Shown: piece after piece, positions 51,239 to 63,840 of the stretch | Layout: each line of letters starts with the position of its first letter | Numbering within the stretch: the first letter of the stretch is position 1 | Origin: Acanthacorydalis orientalis | Taxonomy: Eukaryota; Arthropoda; Insecta; Megaloptera; Corydalidae | Reading direction: 5' to 3' | DNA length: 64,000 nucleotides | NCBI GenBank assembly: GCA_034766995.1 | Contig: CM068313.1 | Coordinates: 29,033,325-29,097,324 of the forward strand | Notes under the pieces: generated by a model | Database searches by the model: none | The model's input: only the letters and a program-made list of their open reading frames with translations | Told to the model about the DNA's origin: nothing | Translations under genes and position numbers: made by a program

Positions 51239-52745
51239 TGGAATCACGAACCATATAAGTTAGTAGGCAGACACCATTAAGTTTCACTCCATTATCTAGT
51301 GTTTAACCGTCTGACATCGAGATATATCTTACATATTGGACGAAGGAAGTGCGGGAACTATATTGTTCCTGAATATACATCATTTATTTGTGTAAGAATA
51401 TAATATACACCTATATTTCTGAAAAGAAGTTCGTTATTTTCAATAGATATGTCTACGTTGATGATACTTATAATGATAACTAAATATTTTAACAATTTAT
51501 ATATATATATATATATGATTATACATATATATATATATATATATATGATTATATATATATATGATTATATATATATATATATATGGGTTCATATAAAAAT
51601 AATAAATTTATTATTTTTTATTATCAAAATTAGCTTAATAATTTTAATATAAGTTTCGTAATAAGATGAATGGTCAATTTTATATAATTTAATGTATTGA
51701 TTACAATAAATACTTCATATTTCACATACTTTTCTCAAGTTCGTCTCATGAAATTAAATAAAGACAATTTTTTGATCAAATTATTGCCTAACTGATTAAA
51801 AAACTGTTGAATTATATTTGATCATAAAAAAATCAAATTACAACAAAATGAAAACCTCGATTAATAAATTTATTTTTGTTTGATTTTTACGGTCAACAAC
51901 CTTATAACTTCAAATCGTATTTTGGATAAAATATTACTTGATTGTGAATTATATTCTGTTGAAAAATAAGAAAGTGGAAATAATAATACAGCACAACTTT
52001 TAACATTATGTGCTAGAATAAATAAAACATACGACAGATCGAACATTAAAATAAATTGTACATTTTATTTCTTTTCCTTTAAAAGTTTATGTTCATTTAA
52101 TTTTTTCATTTATATCATACTCAAAAAAAAAATGTTTTCTATATATAAACCGTAGAATAAATATATATTTATTAATAAAATTTATTATAAAGATAATTTT
52201 TTTACAATATGAAATAAAATATTATTTTTAAAATATATATAATTAAATTTCTAGTGAAATTTTTTAATTCTTTTCATGTTTAAAAATATTTTTAAGAGTA
52301 ATCTATTTATTGGCAGAATACTAAAGCTGTTATATTGAACGTATAATTTATGGTATGTATGGATGTCATGTAATGTAAATAAAATTATTCAGTAATATTT
52401 GCGTAGTGAAACGAACGTATTTAATAATTTATAAATGACTTGAATATTGCTTCCCTGTTATTATCTCAGTACGTTTCCTCGGTGAGGGATTTGGGTTTAA
52501 ATAACGAGAACAGAGCAAAAGGATAACTAAATTTTATACGAATATCAAAATGTCTGTTATATTATCAAACTATGTTTTGGTTTACACAAACAGTACCAAT
52601 GCTACGTCAAATAATTATTAGCATATAATTATTAATATACTATTATATTTGCTACGAGTGAGTTGAAATGTTGAATAATTACTATTCATATCATTCACTG
52701 CTCGTATACTTTAGACTATTTTGGTGCAAAGGAAAGAGATATATT

Positions 52746-52797
<52 letters not shown>

Positions 52798-53419
52798 GAT
52801 ATTGTTTTGAAATAATCTTTTTGAAGTTTTTTAATAAAATGCCTTGAATTCTTGTTTATTTCATCTAGTGAAGTTTTTTGTTATAAATTTACACAACATT
52901 TAATAAACATGTTTTAAACTTTATTTTTGGAATGATTTATAATAACGAAAAAATTGAAACCATTTCAGTGAAACATTTCCTTTCATAATATTTGGAACAT
53001 GAACATAAAACGACGTATAGATAAAAAATCACAACATGATTCTGTGAATATATTATATACCATTATTCATTCACTCATTTTTTTAAAAAGCATAAATGTA
53101 CAGTGTTATTTAGGAACATTAATTTTATTAGAGTATGTTTATATTTAATTAGTAGGTTAGTAATTATATACTATGAAACTATTATTAATTATATCATCAG
53201 TGTCATCATTATTGATTTTTTTGTGAAAAATTGTCGTCTTTTTAAATGGTCTCTGGGATTTGTTACCTAATGAATGAATAATTGTAAAAAATGATGTAAG
53301 TCGTAATTAAAGTTATTATATTAAATAAAACTAAAAATGAAAATTTTGAAACTCATTTAATTTATTTATTTATAAGTAATGTTTTGTTATGAACTAATTA
53401 AAGGAAAAATGAATATATG

Positions 53420-53450
<31 letters not shown>

Positions 53451-53770
53451 AACTGATTTGAAGTTTTTTTCTTAAATCTATTATACTTTATCAATGAAGA
53501 TCGTCGTATGTTCTCTTTAATTGAAAAAAGAAGACGCTATTCTAAACCAACTAATATTAAAGTCCTTTTAGAATATAACATAAATGAAAAGTGATTGAAG
53601 ATAATAAGCATTGCTACGTATGTTGAGTTCTATTATGTGTACTTCATGACCTATATAAAAATTTGCATTCTATTATGATAATGAAATAGAACAGCGAACA
53701 ATAACTATGCTGTTCAGTGTGAATATTGCATGCATAAAGAAGATAAAATATATAGACTGTTTATTAAGTT
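51010..53770. other. Non-coding DNA
   Basis: TA arrays at about 51181-51236, 51500-51584 (with ATATGATTATAT repeated three times), 52749-52797 and 53424-53450. No gene is supported between them. Confidence 0.75.
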
Positions 53771-53778
53771 TGTATTAC

Positions 53779-53865
53779 CTTGCTTCGAGTTCTAGGCGTG
53801 AAATCTTCTTTTGATGTTTTCCTTCGTTTGTCTTTCAATATCATGCGCGCTGCAGCAAACGCCAT
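53779..53865 (-). CDS. Candidate first coding exon, unknown gene
   Basis: On the minus strand, an ATG in excellent context (ACAAAAATGG) starts 29 open codons ending in AAG/GTAATA, a good donor. The peptide begins MAFAAARMILKDKRRKTSK and ends EDFTPRTRSK: an Ala-rich start and then a strongly basic, possibly phosphorylatable segment. Codons such as GCG, GCA, CGC and ACG contrast with the AT-rich surroundings. An in-frame TAA lies about 27 nt upstream of the ATG, so the start is not an internal Met. The exon ends in phase 0, compatible with 30464-30505. I do not recognise the protein. Overlapping plus-strand frames look like shadows. Confidence 0.45.
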
Positions 53866-54091
53866 TTTTGTTGTTTGGTCACTTTTTACTTATATTAAAT
53901 TACTCAAATGCACATATAAATTATTACTGTTCAAATGTATATAATCACTCATTTGTATTGCTTGCGCAGATTTTACAATATTATTGCTTATTAGAATTAT
54001 TATTATATTGACTTCAGAATCAGTTACGGATGTGATTGAAAAAACATATATCTACAATAAGTATAAATGAAGAAATTCTTTATTTTCCTTT

Positions 54092-54108
54092 TTCTACACA
54101 CACACACG

Positions 54109-54156
<48 letters not shown>
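54092..54156. repeat. CA then TA microsatellite
   Basis: ACACACACACGCACA leads into about 50 bp of TA. Confidence 0.95.
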
Positions 54157-54158
<2 letters not shown>

Positions 54159-54366
54159 TCGATATATAAAATTAATAATAAATTATCATGAACATTATAT
54201 AATATGGAAATAAAAAGATACACTAATAAAAATAAGTAGAAATAGAAAAATTAAATTTATGACACCTTATACAAAAAATAACTTTAACTGTTTGTTTTAA
54301 AATAAATAAAATACATTCAAATATAGTAACGAATGCGTCTTATATATTTTTTAAAAAAATCACAAT

Positions 54367-54367
54367 T

Positions 54368-54437
<70 letters not shown>

Positions 54438-54445
54438 GATATATT

Positions 54446-54491
<46 letters not shown>

Positions 54492-54522
54492 CATACATAT
54501 ATATATATATATGTATATATAG
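54367..54522. repeat. Compound TA microsatellite
   Basis: About 155 bp of TA in three blocks separated by TTTATATATAGATATATTTAC and TTTATATACATAC. With 16885-17060 it is among the longest arrays in the window. Confidence 0.95.
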
Positions 54523-54810
54523 TTTTCAGAAATAACTAAGCGAATATTTCAACCGTACTGTTTGAAGCATTATTTTTTATTTTATTTTGATACAGTTTTT
54601 CGTAGACAAATAGTACAAACAAGGTGTTCTGTATTTGTTAAATTCTCAACTGTTTATTCAATATAAGATTTATTTCTAACATTTGACATATCAAAAAATG
54701 TCTACAAATTTGAATATCACATCTGATGTTCTAGTGCGGTTCAATAAATCGATGAGCTGTCAACTTCTAGTTGCATGTTAGTTTTTAACCAGAACAGAGG
54801 CGATTTATCA

Positions 54811-54842
54811 ATGTCACATTGGAGAGATCTACCAAGTCGAAG
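54811..54842 (+). CDS. Weak candidate start exon
   Basis: ATG in fair context (TATCAATGT) opens MSHWRDLPSR and ends at AG/GTTAGT. It lies in a slightly GC-richer stretch. The next strong acceptor (TTTTTTTTCATTATAG, about 55009) leads quickly to a stop in the matching phase, so this is weakly supported. Confidence 0.15.
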
Positions 54843-54903
54843 GTTAGTCTTCACGAATAAGAAAATTTGAAAGTAACGTTGAAGAAATCTATTTTATTTC
54901 TTA

Positions 54904-54906
<3 letters not shown>

Positions 54907-54944
<38 letters not shown>

Positions 54945-54960
54945 ATGTGTGTGTGTGTAT
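54907..54960. repeat. TA then TG microsatellite
   Basis: About 32 bp of TA followed by GTGTGTATGTGTGTGTGTAT. Confidence 0.95.
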
Positions 54961-55454
54961 CATTGTAAAATTATTGAAAAACATTATCAATTATTTTTTT
55001 TCATTATAGGAAGAAACAATAATCAAACGCTTTACAAACTTCAATTTAATATATTTTTGTATTATTAAGAATTTTTCATCTTTGCTCATTTACATTATAA
55101 AGTTAATATTTTAATTTAATAAAATTTATATTCTTTTATGTATATATGCACCTTTAAAATTATCTTTATTTTCAATTTAAAGAAATACACAAAATATATT
55201 TGAAATATAACTATAAATATAATTTTTGTACAATAAAATTATCTATTTCAACTTTTATTTCAAACTGAAGGCTGTAGTTACTCGGGACTGAAATAGTTAT
55301 ATTTATTATTGATTTTAATTATCAACTGACAATAATTTGAATAATGTATAATCATTATAAAAATTAATTTGTGTTATACTGCATCTTCATTTTTAAAAAT
55401 ATTTTTTATTGTATAGAAAGAAAAAAACTCGAATGTAGTATGTAAATAAATATA

Positions 55455-55633
55455 AGTGATTCAACGTTTTTTTTAATACTTCAGGAAAGTATTAAAAAAA
55501 ACATGTTATCCTCCATTTAGTATTTTAGTTGAATTATATTTTAGTATTGAATTGAATTAAGATACTAAATATTTTTTTTTAATTTTTGGGTTTTTTTTAA
55601 TACTATCATGTGGAAGCCTAATTTGAATCAGCC
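55455..55633. mobile_element. MITE-like element, copy 1 (179 bp)
   Basis: Starts AGTGATTCAACG and ends GAATCAGCC. Read from the other end it is GGCTGATTCAAATTAGGC, matching the ends of the second copy. TA lies directly outside both ends, suggesting TA target duplication. The interior shares ACATGTTAT, CCATTTAGTATTTTAGTT and TTTTAGTATT with copy 2 and is itself partly palindromic (AGTATT / AATACT). It has no coding capacity. Confidence 0.7.
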
Positions 55634-56039
55634 TATAGTTTGGTTTTAATAATATAGTTTGGAAATGTATTATAAAAAAACAATATATTGTTATGTTTTT
55701 ATATAGGTATATAGTTCCAAATTGAGGTAAAAGTATCTGTATATTATGTTCTATACATTTTATTTAAAGAACTAACACTTTCTATTTCTATCTAGTGCAC
55801 ACCATTGATACGAATTAAGTAAACGAGCAGCTTGTTAATTTAAACCTATCATGATAAGAAAAAGATTTACGTTAGGCACATGTATTTTTAGACCATTCTA
55901 CAATCTTCAAATATTCAAGCAGTAACGAACGTAGCCGTTCTATTAGTACGAATTATCGCAACACATATTTCAGCAGTGTAGATTAAACAAAACACACAGC
56001 TTTAAGTGTTTAAATAGTATGTACATTAGCAACGAACGT

Positions 56040-56240
56040 TATAGTATCTTGAGCGAGCGTGTTGTCATCCGCCCGCCCGCCCGCCATTTTTGCCCACAAT
56101 TTCACTCCCCATTCCATACTTCCTAGTATCCGGTTCCGGTGTGCTTATCGCAACGGGCACCAAGTTACCGTGGCATCAGTGATGCATGCCACGTGTTTCC
56201 GGTACTAGCGAACAGAATGGCGCATGCGTCAACTATACTA
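56040..56240. promoter_or_regulatory. CpG-rich promoter-like island
   Basis: A sharp GC-rich island in AT-rich DNA. It holds (GCCC)n (56069-56085) followed by GCCATTTT, CCGGTTCCGG, an E-box CACGTG (56190-56195) and GGCGCATGCGTC (56219-56230), which closely fits the NRF1/ewg site. These features suit a housekeeping or broadly expressed promoter. The nearest candidate coding exon, 53779-53865 on the minus strand, lies 2.2 kb away in the right direction to use it. The ATG at 56218 opens only 36 plus-strand codons. Confidence 0.4.
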
Positions 56241-56710
56241 TTGTTATACACATGTGAATTTGAAATAATTTATACGACAACGGTGAATTTTCATGAAAAA
56301 ACAAAGACCTCGACTAAACTTGTATAAAATATAACAAAACATCAAGATAATGTAAAGGAAATGTATATATTTTATAATATAATTAGTCTCTCAAGTTTAG
56401 CGTGCCTTACGATTATAATATGTATAAAGAAAACATTAGGTAAAATGTCTGATAAGATTAAGTTTGATTTTTTAAAAATAATATTTGTTCTTAACCATAA
56501 TAGATTTACTCTGGTTTAAAATATCACACATGTAAGTAGAGATTAAAGAATGTTATTATTAATCAAAATAAAGTGATTTTCATACCACAATATTTTTGAA
56601 TTAATACTATTTGTAATAAATTAACTGTTTTATAATATTTTTAACTTTTATTTGTTATGATATAATGTATCAATTTTGTTTTTAGTTTTAAATTTTTGTA
56701 AAACTAATAT

Positions 56711-56713
<3 letters not shown>

Positions 56714-56772
<59 letters not shown>
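56714..56772. repeat. (TA)n microsatellite abutting MITE copy 2
   Basis: About 59 bp of pure TA that ends exactly where the MITE begins. The MITE's right end is also followed by TATATA, so the element appears to have inserted into the microsatellite. Confidence 0.95.
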
Positions 56773-56774
<2 letters not shown>

Positions 56775-56973
56775 ATGATTCAACTTAGGTCTTCACTTGA
56801 AAGTATTAAATAAACAAAAATTAAAAAAACATGTTATCTCCATTTACTATTTTAGTTAAATTGTATTTTAGTATTAAATTGAACCAAAATACTAAATAAA
56901 AAATAACACGACTTTTCTTAATCCCTCCGTTCTCTTTTAATACTTCCGTATGGATGCCTAAATTTGATCACCC
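56773..56973. mobile_element. MITE-like element, copy 2 (201 bp)
   Basis: The left end, GGATGATTCAACTTAGGTC, and the inverted right end, GGGTGATCAAATTTAGGC, are imperfect terminal inverted repeats of about 37 bp that run in to AAGTATTAA. The interior aligns with 55455-55633. It lies within a TA microsatellite. The TA target preference and non-coding interior suggest a Tc1/mariner-type MITE, but the ends do not match a family I can name. Confidence 0.75.
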
Positions 56974-58156
56974 ATATATATACATATATAAAATTTATAT
57001 ACTGAAAAGACATAAAGAATAAAGTGTTATTAAATTAATGAACTGGTTGAATAAAGAAATAAAAAAACTTTTCAAGAATGTGTGTAAGACAGTCTTATTG
57101 TCATTAATGCCGAAATAATTTTGATAAGTTTATATATTAAATTATTTATATACTAATATCAGTCATATTGAACTAAGTGATTATTAGCATTTTAAATGAT
57201 ACACATACATTTTTAATACATTAGTGTAATGTTAGTTTCGAGTTTCACTTTTAATATAATTTGAAAAATTATATATAGTTTAAATAATAAATATTTGAGC
57301 AGTTACGTAATGTTTGCACATCAAAGCTACATACAAAATAAATTACAATGGTAAGGCTATACAGACGACTGATGTTTGTTTGAACATGTATTTTCTGTGA
57401 CAAGTACTAATGATTGTAAGTACATTCACGTATGTCAGTACATTAATGATTGATTTTGAATGAACATGTAGTATCAAAAATAATTGTCACGCTTTATTTT
57501 ATGTATCAATAAATTCATGCTAAACAAATATTCAACAAATTCGTACAAATATATTTTATCACAATTGATAATAGTTTGTCAAATGATTTTTAACGCAATT
57601 GATAATAATGTTAAAATAATCCTTAGAATGATTAAAAAAATATATTAAAAATTTTATATACATGATTGAATATTATTCGTATAATTTAAATGTACATTAA
57701 AAAATATTACATTTATAATTATTAATGCAAATAAATATATTAAAATTATATCGAATAAACACTTTTTTATCAACAATGGTTAAAATAAAAAATATTTGAA
57801 ATATTTTATTCAAAAAAGGTGTTAATTAACTAGAATTCGTAATCTATTGTTCACTTGTTTTATGATTTCGAGTTCAATTTTACTACTAAATTAGTTAACT
57901 TGAGCAATCTTCAGAACAGTTTAGAAATATTAATAAAAATTAATATTTCCAAAATCGTTGTTTCTTAGGAGAATTTTAAAATAATTTCGGATTTTGCATA
58001 ATATTTATTAGTATCGGATTTCGAAAATAAGAACAAATTGTTATATACTAATAAAAAGATTCTTATATATTATAGTTATAAGTTCAAGATACCAGTTAGA
58101 TTATAATAAATACGAAGAGGATTGGAAACACTGTGTAAAGATAAGAAAAGTGTATA

Positions 58157-58212
<56 letters not shown>

Positions 58213-58355
58213 AGTATATGTATATATTTAAATATGTGTATAGATATTTAATATTCATATTTTATTAAGGATAGGAAGTAAGTTAATCTAATGTTTAGGT
58301 ATGTAAATAAATATTTTAAAAACTGCATTGTTGCCAATTTACTTATTAAAAATTA

Positions 58356-58357
<2 letters not shown>

Positions 58358-58426
<69 letters not shown>

Positions 58427-58442
58427 ATACATATACATGTAT
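58358..58442. repeat. TA microsatellite with GTATATGTATATA centre
   Basis: About 85 bp. The arms are TA runs around a GTATATGTATAT centre, and the right end becomes CATATACATGTATGTATGT. Confidence 0.9.
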
Positions 58443-59381
58443 GTATGTATAAAGATATATAGATAGGTCTATAAATAGAGACAGAAATACATTAATTGAT
58501 ATGTGTGTTTGTTCGTAAATTTTTGATATATTTTTTTATGTATAAACAATTATTATACATAAAAGTATATCTGTTTGATATCTGTTTTCTTTAATAGAAT
58601 TTAAACAATATTAAATACAAAAATTTAGACGTTTTTATATACATTTTATTTAAATATTTGAACATTATATATCAAATGAACTTTTATTTTATTTCAAGGT
58701 TCTCTTTAACATTTCAAATTGAAATCAGATAGTGAAGAGTAAAGTGAAACAAAAAAATAATGAACAGAAAAGGAAGGATTACTTAAAGGTTAGTTTTTGT
58801 CAAAATTATGTCTGTATGTAGTTTGAATATTTGAATTGAATCGCATTTTATTACACATTAAGATAATTGTTATTAAAGCAAGTATCCCATTTGAATATTT
58901 TAATTTAATTTTATCTTTTCCATAAAAATACTTTCTCTTGTACGTAACATTTGTGTCTATGATAGTAAAAAAAGAAGTAATGTTACATTATTGATTTTTA
59001 AAATAATAGTGTAGTGAGCTTCAACCTAGTGCTTTCGTATACCATTAAGAACATTGATGTCTTGTAATTTATAAATATTACAGAAAAGCTTGTGTATATT
59101 GTGTTGTGCTATTTATTATCTTTTCAAACAACAAACATTTTGATAGTTTTATTCATTTTTGAAATGATATATTTGAAACATTTTATGCATGTAATAAAAT
59201 GTATTTTTAATTAAAAAAAACGTTCATGTATGTTAAAAATATAAGTTTAATTTTCATATAAACGTATGTAATTATATGTATTCATTGTGTATTTTCTGAT
59301 AAAAAGTGTTTTCACGTATTACGGGAACTTTAATACTTGAAAATGTATTTTACAATATTTTTATTACACACACACACACAA

Positions 59382-59425
<44 letters not shown>

Positions 59426-59855
59426 CTCGAATAATATTAATAATGTTATCTTTAAAACATTTTCAGTATTCAATGCATTGAATTTAAATATTGTGCATTT
59501 GTTTACTTTAAAATTGTATTATAAAGTTATTATTAATGATATTTTTTAAAAATAGGATGATATAGTTAAAAACAGAATTGTTTCAATGATGAAATTTATT
59601 CATCAAAATGATATTTGAATTAAAGATTTTTGAAAAATGTACCTTTATTTTTTTTGATTAGTGTTTTATTTTTAATATGGTTAGTATGTTATATAAATAT
59701 AATATATTTGGGTTTAAAAAATAGAATTATTCAATACTGAGAAACAACAATTCCACATGTAGATATAATTGTTAAAATTATATCATGTATCAATACTATA
59801 CATACGATGTCCTGGGTAGGTAAATATGTGAATATTATATTTATATATTATAATA

Positions 59856-59859
<4 letters not shown>

Positions 59860-59938
<79 letters not shown>

Positions 59939-59956
59939 TTATTTATTTATTTACTA
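59860..59956. repeat. TA array followed by TTTA repeat
   Basis: Two TA blocks separated by TTTACATACA, ending in (TTTA)5 at about 59935-59954. Confidence 0.9.
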
Positions 59957-60059
59957 AATATCATTTCTATATTGTTTTCATATGTTTTGAATCTTTGCTA
60001 GATATAGTTATATAAATGTTATTATTATTTACTCTAAAATTCAATAATCATATATCGTC

Positions 60060-60450
60060 AAAAGAACTTTTAAATGATGAAAGTTTCTAATCAATGCCTG
60101 CGAAATTAATCAACGACAATTTTATCAAAATTGTTACGCTTGACATATTACAAATTTCGAATTCTCCATCACTCACTCTCTTCTTACACAATGAAACCAT
60201 CCGATTAAATGTTCATTATTGTATTATTATCGGAATGACGAATGTTGTTCAGAAGTGTTCAATCTAGTGATTTACTTCCATACACGAATCGTTGCGGTTT
60301 CCTGAACGACACAGGTTTGCTGATTACACAATTGTTTGCGCCACCACATTATATGTTCATATAGCCACAACGGGTGCGTACTTTATTCCACTGTCAAAGT
60401 AAGCTTATAAATTACTTCCTGATTAGTTCATTGCGTGTTAAATGCATTCC
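60060..60450. other. GC-richer island, possible regulatory element
   Basis: Nearly 400 bp of higher-complexity unique sequence with no microsatellite and stops in all frames, for example ACGAATCGTTGCGGTTTCC and CACAACGGGTGCGTAC. Several ATTA-type homeodomain cores occur, but they are common in AT-rich DNA. Confidence 0.35.
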
Positions 60451-60459
60451 TGTATGAAA

Positions 60460-61140
60460 AAGAATGAGCACACATGGTTTTTAATACTTTTTTGTACAGT
60501 GCATTTTCATGTTAAAGGTCAAAACAGGTGTAAGTAAAAGTTTAATATGACTATGATTAAATAATTGTATTTTGAAAGTTATAATTGGCATAATAATGTA
60601 TATGTACTACATAAAGCAATCTATAATTATTTATTTACAGCTAACTAGTAGTAGTAGAAAACATTTTTTAATAATTAAATTCCAATTTATCATTTGCATG
60701 TATGTATTTAAATTAAATAAAACTTTTTTTACCTTAGTAAGTACACTTATTTTCTTATTATAATAATTTTACTAAATGAATTTACTAAATTTTGTTATAT
60801 ATTATGTAATATTTTCTGACCTAGGGGCATTAGTGACTTTATGTACATTTATTTTTAAAAAAATTATAGAAAAATTTTTTATTTACAAAGTAACAGATTA
60901 TCAATTTAATTTTATGAATAGCATTAGTGTTTTAATATTATTATTTGCTTTTTATAAAGATTTAATATTAATATTTCTTTCCAAACGAATTTTTTGCTGA
61001 AACATTACATTTGTTAAACTTAATCTTATAATTTATCGCCAAATTATACAAGCTATAAATACGAATAAGAGAATTTTTTATACTTGTACAAGAGCCTTAA
61101 CATATTGACAATATTTTAACTCAAGCTTGACGAGGTGACA
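60460..61140. other. Non-coding AT-rich DNA
   Basis: No microsatellite and no supportable gene. The frames at 60572-60763 and 60776-61000 have Phe/Ile/Leu-rich translations typical of AT-rich chance frames. Confidence 0.6.
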
Positions 61141-61229
61141 GCGTGAGGCATAAACGTAGATGAGCGTAATAAAAATGAAATTTAAAAATTTGCATGCGTT
61201 GACGCAGTATGTAATGTTTTCTCTATACG

Positions 61230-61335
61230 GCTCTCACATTGGGTGTGGCTGCGGATTACAATGGCGCGTGGATATATACAGTGTGGTGGGCGCGAGTTCG
61301 ACTCTTGTTCGACACGACACACCGGTAGATGTAAA
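61230..61335 (+). ncRNA. Possible tRNA-derived SINE or tRNA relic
   Basis: TGGCTGCGGATTAC resembles an A-box. About 47 nt downstream, CGCGAGTTCGACTCTTGT contains a B-box (GTTCGACTC) inside a 5-bp stem with G-U pairs, like a T-arm. No acceptor stem closes it. The block is GC-rich within AT-rich DNA, as expected for an inserted element. The overlapping 70-codon frame (61160-61372) is probably incidental. Confidence 0.25.
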
Positions 61336-61626
61336 CTGCTGCTTGGCACGCGAAATTGTAACAGACTTCTGAATAAAATCAGTTTTAGCTTTTAAATGAA
61401 TGTGACATATTTATTACAGCGTTCGTATAATATTTAAATGGCTCCCAGACGTAATATCAATGAGATATTTTGTGGTGGAAGTGCATTTTTTTGTAGCTGC
61501 TCCACAACGAATACATTTTGATACAGAATAAATGAGTACTTGTGTATGTGCTATTTGGATTGTAATGGTACATTTTTTTGCCATTAAGAGAGTTTGGCTT
61601 TAATCCAAAAATCGACTTTTTTAAGT

Positions 61627-61670
<44 letters not shown>

Positions 61671-61742
61671 TAGATAGAAATATATATATATATATATAAA
61701 TATGTAGAAATGTTTGTAATCATATATATATATATATATATA
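61627..61742. repeat. TA, GA and GATA microsatellites
   Basis: A TA run, then (GA)n at about 61651-61670, then GATAGATAG, then two further TA runs separated by unique sequence. Confidence 0.95.
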
Positions 61743-61744
61743 TA

Positions 61745-61891
61745 ATTATCAAGAAAAACAAAAGAGAAATCATTTTCTGATTTTAATATTTATATTAATT
61801 TAGGATTTCGATCTGATCGTAATTCATATCCTTCAATTATAATAAAATCATTATTGTCATTAAACAAAAAATAAGTTATTAAATATGAACT

Positions 61892-61937
<46 letters not shown>

Positions 61938-63360
61938 TATGAAAACACTAGTAGTTATTTTCATTATTTTATTGATTTGCTTGCACATACTATTTTCTGA
62001 TCCAAATACTTAATTATTGATTATTGATCTAATTATTAGTGCTTAGGTGCATTCTGACAAAGATGTAACTGTTCTCAAATTGAAAATATGTGGAAAAATA
62101 TCTTCGACGCTTTTATAAAACATAAACATATGATTTATTATATTATTAATTATAAATATAATGTAGATAGTCTTCGATATTTTGAGAAATTAATCTATTA
62201 ATTTAATTTTTTTGCAACAAATCGTTTTTAAATAATTCATTTATTAATATTTTTTTTATTTTAATTTCTTTGTATCTTAGTGCAAAGATGATGGCATTGT
62301 TATCGAATTGGAGATAAACAATTATCAAAATACTTGAATGGGTATTGAACTTTTTGATCAGAAAACCATATTTTTGCAGCTTGTTGGGAGTGAAAATCAG
62401 TTGTGAACATACTATATATTTTGTACACATTGATTGTATCACCAACAACTAACTTTGAAAAACGAATGGAAACATACACAAGCTGTTAATTTAACCTTTA
62501 CTGATATTACCATTTTCAATAGTTTATACAGTTATTTAAGTATACGATAAATCTAACATTTTAAATTAGAACTGAAATGTATAGCTTATCAGTATTTTTA
62601 TAAAATATATCAGTATATTCAACTATAATTTATAAAGAGTAGTAAATAACGTAAAGGTCAAAATAATTTTATGTACAACAATAGGTTGACGATATTTTAC
62701 TAAAATTGTGATACTATTAACGTGTCAAGTTAAAGAAAGTAACATTACCACTTCTATTCAAGTAATTCAAAACAGATTAGAGATAAGAGTTGACTATTTG
62801 TTATTTTAGGGTATTTTACTTGGTATAATTTATATGCATTATGTAGAATTTTTTTATATAGACGAAATTGTAGGATAAATTCACTGGTAGAATATATTAA
62901 TCATTCAGATTTTTATAGTGTTCAGGCATTTTGTTGACAAGCTTAGAATTATATATATATATATATATGTATATATATAATTATATATACATATATATAT
63001 ATACACACACACGTATGTATATGAAGTAAATTTACTTTAATCAATTTCAAATTTTAGAGAAAGGTACTTTAATAAATTCCTAGATTCAATTGATTAATAC
63101 ATAATTTTGTAACATGACTGCAATACAAAATTATTAAAATTATTTAAAAAACTCAACATAAGTACGAAAATACTTATGAAACATAAATAAAAGTTGTATT
63201 ATTTAAATAGGCCAAACAGAATAATTTAGAATTTGGTATGTTACTTATTTCAGTATAGTTAATGAAATGTATTAACATTGTTATCAAATATGTGTTGTAT
63301 TTTTCTGGAAAAATTAATTGTGGCTGAATAATAAAAATATATAAAATAGATTGAATATAT
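61745..63360. other. Non-coding DNA
   Basis: TA arrays at about 61892-61937 and 62949-63014 (the latter ending in CACACACACG). A minus-strand frame at 62203-62448 has no features. Confidence 0.7.
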
Positions 63361-63380
63361 ATATATTGGTTATATGTCTT

Positions 63381-63720
63381 TAAGTATCCACTGCTTTTTC
63401 TAATTTCTTTAATGCTTCTCTTTCTCTACATCTCTTAAATTTCATTTTTGTTATCTCTTTCCTTTCAGCGAATATTCTATTTTCTTTTCATTTATTTTTT
63501 TTGTACCTTTTAATAATTTTCAGGTCCCAGGCCATGCATTATTTTCCTTTCAGTATACTTTTCTTCTTAAATTAATATTATTGTTTCCATTTAAAATGTT
63601 ATTATTCTTATTACGTGTATGAATTTTGTTTGTTTTTGTGTCATTATGCTTTTCTTCTAATTTGCTTATCATTTCTACCTTTCATATTTTTAGGAATCTC
63701 TGTATTGTTTGACTTCAATT
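63381..63720 (-). pseudogene. Purine-rich relic with charged reading frames
   Basis: The minus strand is strongly purine-rich and reads coding-like peptides in two or more frames. One reads ISKLEEKHNDTKTNKI and onward to LRRKVY before a stop. Further down the strand, IFAERKEITKMKFK, then RCREREALKKLEKAVDT and a stop, looks like a charged helix. Frame changes and stops suggest a decayed gene or retroelement. Purine asymmetry alone can also generate Lys/Glu-rich frames, so this is tentative. Confidence 0.25.
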
Positions 63721-63777
63721 AATTATTTTAGCAATAAAGATATATACCTCTTTTTATGAAAGAACAGTGTACATTAC

Positions 63778-63815
<38 letters not shown>

Positions 63816-63840
63816 AATATGTATATATATATATATATAT
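63778..63840. repeat. Two (TA)n blocks
   Basis: TA runs flank TTTAAATATGTATATA near the right edge of the window. The remaining 160 bp are featureless. Confidence 0.9.

Larger units (their letters stand above)
56980..60050. other. Non-coding DNA
   Basis: AT-rich, with TA arrays at about 58158-58215, 58358-58442, 59395-59422 (after (CA)n from 59364) and 59860-59956 (followed by (TTTA)n). No coding signal is seen. Confidence 0.75.
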
